From Atherix ibis (lineage: Eukaryota > Arthropoda > Insecta > Diptera > Athericidae), in assembly GCA_958298945.1 (NCBI GenBank), contig OY282608.1:76370806-76434805 (forward strand): a DNA stretch of 64,000 nt, in the 5' to 3' direction. Under the pieces are notes generated by a model. That model had not been told where the DNA came from. It saw nothing but the letters and a program-made list of their open reading frames with translations, and did not search any database. Made by a program: the position numbers and the translations under genes. Shown here one piece after another: positions 59,118 to 64,000 of the stretch. How positions within the stretch are numbered: the first letter of the stretch is position 1; every line of letters starts with the position of its first letter.

Positions 59118-59840
59118 TGGCTTGTTGGTTTGTTGGCTTGTTGGCTTGTTGCCATGTTAATTTCTTAGTTTGTTGGTTTGTTGGTTTGTTGGTCTGTTGG
59201 TTTGTTGGTTTGTTGGTTTATTTGTTTGTTGGTTTGTTGGTTTATTAGTTTGTTGGTTTGTTGGTTTGTTTGTTTGTTGGTTTGTTTGTTCGTTTGTTGG
59301 CTTGTTGGTTTGTTGGTTTGTTGGTTTGTTGTGTTATTGGTTTATTTGTTTTTTGGTTTGTTGGTTTGTTGGCTTGTTGGTTTGTTGGTTTGTTGGTTTG
59401 TTCGTTTGTTGGCTTGTTGGTTTTTTGATTTGTTGGTTTGTTGGTTTTTTTGTTTGTTGGCTTGTTGGTTTGTTGGTTTTTTGGTTTGTTGGCTTGTCGG
59501 TTTGTTGGCTTGTTGGTTTGTTGGTTTGTTGGTTGGTTGGTTTGTTGGTTTGTTAGTTTTTTGGTTTGTTGGTTTGTTGGCTTGTTGGTTTGTTGGCTTG
59601 TTGGCTTTTTAGTTGTTGGTTTGTTGGTTTGTTGGTTTGTTGGTTTGTTGGTTTGTTGGTGTGTTGGTTTGTTGGTTTGTTTGTTTGTTGGTTTGTTCAT
59701 TTGCTGGTTTGTTGGTTTGTTCGTTTGTTGGCTTGTTGGTTTGTTGGCTTGTTGGCTTGTTGGCATGTTGGTTTCTTGGTTTGTTGGTTTGTTGGTTTGT
59801 TGGTCTGTTGGTTTGTTGGTTTGTTGGTTTATTTGTTTGT
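59118..59840 (+). repeat. Copy 2 of the 723-bp tandem duplication
   Basis: It follows copy 1 directly and keeps all of its rare words (TTGTGTTATTGG near 59333, GGCTTTTTAG near 59603, TTCATTTGCTGG near 59697). The match ends near 59,815, where copy 1 has TTCGTTTGTTGGC and copy 2 has GGTTTG units. Confidence 0.9.
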
Positions 59841-62800
59841 TGGTTTGTTGGTTTGTTGGTTTGTTGGTTTGTTTGTTTGTTGGTTTGTTCGTTTGCTGGC
59901 TTGTTGGTTTGTTGGTTTGTTGGTTTGTTGTGTTATTGGTTTATTTGTTTTTTGGTTTGTTGGTTTGTTGGCTTGTTGGTTTGTTGGTTTGTTGGTTTGT
60001 TGGTTTGTTAGTTTGGTGGTTTGTTGGTTTATTTGTTTGTTGGCTTGTTGGTTTGTTGGCTTGTTGGCTTGTTGGTTTGTTGGCTTGTTTGCTTGTTGGT
60101 TTGTTGGTTTGTTGGGTTGTTGGTTTGTTGGTTTGTTGGTTTGTTGGTTTGTTGGTTTATTTGTTTGTTGGTTTGTTGGCTTGTTGGTTTGTTGGTTTGT
60201 TGGCTTGTTGGCTTGTTGGTTTGTTGGTTTGTTTGTTTGTTGGTTTGTTCGTTTGTTGGCTTGTTGGTTTGTTGGCTTGTTGCCTTGTTGGTTTGTTGGC
60301 TTGTTTGCTTGTTGGTTTGTTGGTTTGTTGGTTTGTTGGTTTATTTGTTTGTTGGTTTGTTGGCTTGTTGGTTTGTTGGTTTGTTTGTTTGTTGGTTTGT
60401 TCGTTTGTTGGGCTGTTGGTTTGTTGGCTTGTGGGCTTGTTGGCATGTTGGTTTGTTGGTTTGTTGGTTTGTTGGTTTGTTGATTTGTTGATTTGTTGGT
60501 TTGTTGGTTTGTTGGTTTGTTGGTTTTTGGTTTGTAGGCTTGTTTGTTTGTTGGTTTGTTGGCTTGTTGGTTGGTTGGTTTGTTGGTTTGTTTGTTTGTT
60601 GGTTTGTTGGTTTGTTGGTTTGTTGGTTTGTTGGTTCGTTGGTTTGTTGGTTTGTTGGTTTGTTTGTTTGTTGGTTTGTTCGTTTTTTGGCTTGTTGGTT
60701 TGTTGGCCTGTTGCCTTGTTGGCTTGTTGGCTTGTTGGTTTGTTGGTTTGTTTGTTTGCTGGTTTGTTGGTTTGTTGGCTTACTGGCTTGTTGGTTTGTT
60801 GGTTTTGTTGGTTTGTTGGTTTGTTGGTTTATTTGTTTGTTGGTTTGTTGGCTTGTTGGCTTGTTGGTTTGTTGGTTTGTCGGTTTGTTGGTTTGTTGGC
60901 TTGTTGGCTTGTTTGCTTGTTGGTTTGTTGGTTTGTTGGTTTGTTGGTTTGTTTGTTTGTTGGTTTGTTGGTTTATTTGTTTGTTGGTTTGCTCGTTTGT
61001 TGGTTTTTTGTTTTGTTGGCTTATTGGTTTGTTGGTTTGTTGGTTTGTTGGTTTGTTGGTTTCTTCATTTGTTGGTTTTTTGGTTTGTTGGTTTGTTGGT
61101 TTGTTGGTTTTTTGGTTTGTTGGCTTGTTGGTTTGTTGGTTTGTTGGTTTGTTGGTTTGTTGGTTTGTTGGTTTGTTGGTTTGTTGGTTTGTTGGTTTGT
61201 TGGTTTGTTGGTTTGTTGGTTTGTTCGTTTGTTGGTTTGTTGGTTTTTTGATTTGTTGGTTTGTTGGTTTTTTGGTTTGTTGGCTTGTTGGTTTGTTGGT
61301 TTTTTGGTTTGTTGGCTTGTAGGTTTGTTGGCTTTTCGGTTTGTTGGTTTGTTGGTTGGTTGGTTTGTTGGTTTGTTGGTTTTTTGGTTTGTTGGTTTGT
61401 TGGCTTGTTGGTTTGTTGGCTTGTTGGCTTGTTAGTTGTTGGTTTGTTGGTTTGTTGGTTTGTTGGTTTGTTGGTTTGTTGGTTTGTTGGTGTGTTGGTT
61501 TGTTGGTTTGTTTGTTTGTTGGTTTGTTCGTTTGCTGGCTTGTTGGTTTGTTCGTTTGTTGGCTTGTTGGTTTGTTGGCTTGTTGGCTTGTTGGCATGTT
61601 GGTTTCTTAGTTTGTTGGTTTGTTGGGTTGTTGGTCTGTTGGTTTGTTGGTTTGTTGGTTTATTTGTTTGTTGGTTTGTTGGTTTGTTAGTTTGTTGGTT
61701 TGTTGGTTTGTTTGTTTGTTGGTTTGTTCGTTTGTTGGCTTGTTGGTTTGTTGGTTTGTTGGTTTGTTGTGTTATTGGTTTATTTGTTTTTTGGTTTGTT
61801 GGTCTGTTGGCTTGTTGGTTTGTTTGTTTGTTGGTTTGTTCGTTTGTTGGTTTGTTGGTTTGTTGGCTTGTTGGCTTGTTGGCTTGTTGGTTTGTTGGCT
61901 TGTTGGTTTGTTGGCTTGTTGGCTTGTTGGTTTGTTGGCTTGTTGGTTTGTTGGCTTGTTGGTTTGTTAGTTTGTTGGTTTGTTGGTTTGTTGGTTTGTT
62001 GGCTTGTTGGTTTGTTGGTTTGTTTGTTTGTTGGTTTGTTGGTTGGTTCGTTTGTTCGCTTGTTGGCTTGTTGGCTTGTTGGTTTGTTGGTTTGTTGGTT
62101 TGTTTGTTTGTTGGTTTGTTCGTTTGTTGGTTTTTTGGTTTGTTGGCTTGTTGGTTTGTTGGTTTGTTGGTTTGTTGGTTTGTTGGTTTGTTGGTTTGTT
62201 GGTTTGCTGGTTTGTTCGTTTGTTGGTTTGTTGGATTTTTGATTTGTTGGTTTGGTGGTTTTTTGGTTTGTTGGCTTGTTAGTTTGTTGGTTTTTTGGTT
62301 TGTTGGCTTGTCGGTTTGTTGGCTTGTTGGTTTGTTGGTTTGTTGGTTGGTTAGTTTGTTGGTTTGTTAGTTTTTTGGTTTGTTGGTTTGTTGGCTTGTT
62401 GGTTTGTTGGCTTGTTGGCTTGTTGGCTTGTTAGTTGTTGGTTTGATGGTTTGTTTGTTTGTTGGTTTGTTCGTTTGCTGGCTTGTTGGTTTGTTCGTTT
62501 GTTGGCTTGTTGGTTTGTTGGCTTGTTGGCTTGTTGGCATGTTGGTTTCTTGGTTTGTTGGTTTGTTGGTTTGTTGGTCTGTTGGTTGGTTGGTTTGTTG
62601 GTTTATTTGTTTGTTGGTTTGTTGGTTTGTTAGTTTGTTGGTTTGTTGGTTTGTTTGTTTGTTGGTTTGTTGGCTTGTTGGTTTGTTGGTTTGTTGGTTT
62701 GTTGGTTTGTTGGTTTGTTGGTTTGTTGGTTTGTTGGTTTGTTTGTTTGTTCGTTTGTTGGTTTGTTGGATTTTTGATTTGTTGGTTTGGTGGTTTTTTG

Positions 62801-63480
62801 GTTTGTTGGCTTGTTGGTTTGTTGGTTTTTTGGTTTGTTGGCTTGTCGGTTTGTTGGTTTGTTGGTTTGTTGGTTGGTTGGTTTGTTGGTTTGTTAGTTT
62901 TTTGGTTTGTTGGTTTGTTGGCTTGTTGGTTTGTTGGCTTGTTGGCTTGTTAGTTGTTGGTTTGTTGGTTTGTTGGTTTGTTGGTTTGTTGGTTTGTTGG
63001 TTTGTTGGTTTGTTGGTTTGTTGGTTTGTTGGTTTGTTGGTGTGTTGGTTTGTTGGTTTGTTTGTTTGTTGGTTTGTTCGTTTGCTGGCTTGTTGGTTTG
63101 TTCGTTTGTTGGCTTGTTGGTTTGTTGGCTTGTTGGCTTGTTGGCATGTTGGTTTCTTGGTTTGTTGGTTTGTTGGTTTGTTGGTCTGTTGGTTGGTTGG
63201 TTTGTTGGTTTATTTGTTTGTTGGTTTGTTGGTTTGTTAGTTTGTTGGTTTGTTGGTTTGTTTGTTTGTTGGTTTGTTCGTTTGTTGGCTTGTTGGTTTG
63301 TTGGTTTGTTAATTTGTTGTGTTATTGGTTTATTTGTTTTTTGGTTTGTTGGTTTGTTGGCTTGTTGGTTTGTTTGTTGGTTGGTTTGTTCGTTTGTTGG
63401 TTTGTTGGTTTGTTGGCTTGTTGGCTTGTTGGTTTGTTGGCTTGTTGGTTTGTTGGCTTGTTGGCTTGTTAGTTTGTTGG
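59841..63480 (+). repeat. Family C block, partner of 54.3-57.7 kb
   Basis: The order GTAGGCTTG (60534), GGCCTGTTGCC (60705), GGGTTGTTGGTCTG (near 61624), GGATTTTT (62233) repeats the order seen at 54794, 54938, 56582 and 57159. Offsets run from 5740 to 5042 bp, so about 700 bp differ in between, consistent with the extra local duplications in the first copy. GGATTTTT is doubled here (62233 and 62768, 535 bp). Confidence 0.7.
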
Positions 63481-64000
63481 TTTGTTGGTTTGTTGGTTTG
63501 TTGGCTTGTTGGTTTGTTGGGTTGTTCGTTTGTTGGTTTGTTCGTTTGTTCGCTTGTTGGCTTGTTGGCTTGTTGGTTTGTTGGTTTGTTGGTTTGTTTG
63601 TTTGTTGGTTTGTTCGTTTGTTGGTTTTTTGGTTTGTTGGCTTGTTGGTGTGTTGGTTTGTTGGTTTGTTGGTTTGTTTGTTTGTTGGTTTGTTCGTTTG
63701 TTGGCTTGTTGGTTTATTGGTTTGTTGGTTTGTTGGTTTCTTGGTTTGTTCGTTTGTTGGTTCGTTGGCTTGTTGGTTCGTTGGTTTGTTGGTTTGTTTG
63801 TTTGTTGGTTTGTTCGTTTGTTGGTTTTTTGGTTTGTTGGCTAGTTGGCTTGTCGTTTGTTGGTTTGTTGGCTTGTTGGTTTGTTGGTTTGTTGGTTTGT
63901 TGGTTTGTTGGTTTATTTGTTTGTTGGTTTGTTGGTTTGTTAGATTGTTGGTTTGTTGGTTTGTTGGTTTGTTGGTTTGTTGGTTTGTTGGTTTGTTGGT
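63481..64000 (+). repeat. Return to family B-type words at the window end
   Basis: The series GGTTCG, GGCTTG, GGTTCG, TTTTTTGG, GGCTAGTTGG, TTTATTTG and TTAGATTG (63940) is the one seen at 27.7-27.9, 32.6-32.8, 34.1-34.25, 35.7-35.8 and 41.7-41.9 kb. The array is still continuing at the last base. Confidence 0.75.

Larger units (their letters stand above)
1..64000 (+). repeat. Satellite array of the octamer TTTGTTGG, spanning the entire window
   Basis: Every stretch read, from first base to last, is made of the 8-base unit TTTGTTGG or one-to-two-base variants of it. The + strand is almost only T and G (the pure unit is 5 T and 3 G); C and A appear only as scattered variant bases. Orientation never flips, and no stretch of unique sequence interrupts the array. 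Common variants are CTTGTTGG, GTTGTTGG, TTTATTGG, TTTTTTGG, TTTGTTAG, TTTGTTCG, TTTGTTTG and TTTGTTGA. Units of 7 bases (for example near 310 and 1722) and 10 bases (TTTTTGTTGG, for example near 1178 and 3375) are rare phase shifts. Both ends of the array lie outside the window. I see no promoter, terminator, RNA gene or coding region in it. The chromosomal location (centromere, subtelomere, heterochromatic block) cannot be told from sequence alone. Confidence 0.98.

Noticed and set aside
1..64000. CRISPR array
   Set aside because: The repeats are 8 bp and directly abutting, with no unique spacers of constant length and no cas genes.
1..64000. Telomere synthesised by telomerase
   Set aside because: The unit is not a telomere repeat known to me, variants are dense, and kilobase segments are duplicated with their variants, which means copying of DNA segments rather than addition of units from an RNA template. 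A subtelomeric position remains possible.
1..64000. Forkhead-factor binding array as a regulatory element
   Set aside because: The pure unit does not contain the core motif; only some variant combinations do. Matches are expected by chance in any T/G-rich repeat, so no regulatory site is annotated.
1..64000. Insertion sequence, transposon ends or inverted repeats
   Set aside because: No stretch of the complement (CCAACAAA type) appears on the + strand, so there are no inverted repeats, and no non-octamer sequence exists.
1..64000. tRNA, rRNA or structured non-coding RNA genes
   Set aside because: With almost no C or A on the + strand, base-paired stems cannot form within a transcript except G-U pairs, and no conserved RNA motif is present.

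Overview
The whole window is one uninterrupted tandem-repeat array. The unit is the octamer TTTGTTGG on the + strand, with complement CCAACAAA; for repeat searches the canonical name is (AAACCAAC)n. The array enters at base 1 and is still running at base 64000, always in the same orientation, so its true length exceeds 64 kb and neither end is seen. I find no protein-coding gene, RNA gene, mobile element, CRISPR array, origin or other unique sequence. The long open frames come from the repeat itself. Because 8 is not a multiple of 3, all three + frames cycle through one 8-residue peptide (LLVCWFVG) and the minus frames through another (TNKPTNQQ). Frames close only where unit variants such as TTAG or TTGA create stops.

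The array is degenerate but highly organised. Nearly every difference is a substitution at a fixed position of the octamer (GGC for GGT, TTAG/TTCG/TTTG for TTGG, TTTA or TTTT for TTTG). Units of 7 or 10 bases are rare. The variants form long ordered words that recur kilobases apart, which shows higher-order repeats (HORs). Visible tandem or near-tandem copies have spacings of about 330, 461, 568, 723, 1343-1375, 1481-1489, 1582, 1655-1719, 2028-2060, 2400-2408 and 4925-5063 bp. Longer-range copies lie at about 6.5 and 9.87 kb.

Layout. 0-18.3 kb: family A, marked by GGCATGTTGGCCTG, including three adjacent 1.65-1.72 kb copies at 9.9-15 kb. 18.3-23.4 kb: a mixed, more divergent zone with a 461-bp duplication. 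23.4-33.05 kb: two copies of a roughly 5-kb HOR. 33.1-54 kb: family B, marked by TTAGATTG, GGCGTG, TTGTGTTGTT and TTTTTTGGTATG, with the 1582-, 2028-, 2400- and 568-bp duplications. 54-63.5 kb: family C, rich in GGCCTGTTGCC and TTGGATTTTTGA words, with a 723-bp duplication. 63.5-64 kb: return to family B.

The organism cannot be named from this sequence. A homogeneous array longer than 64 kb with HORs is typical of eukaryotic satellite DNA (centromeric, subtelomeric, knob or sex-chromosome heterochromatin) and would be extraordinary in a bacterium or virus. Paired HOR copies repeatedly differ as CG versus TG or CA, which fits CpG methylation and deamination and also points to a eukaryote with DNA methylation. 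This is inference. All block boundaries were read by eye from marker words and are approximate to tens of bases.
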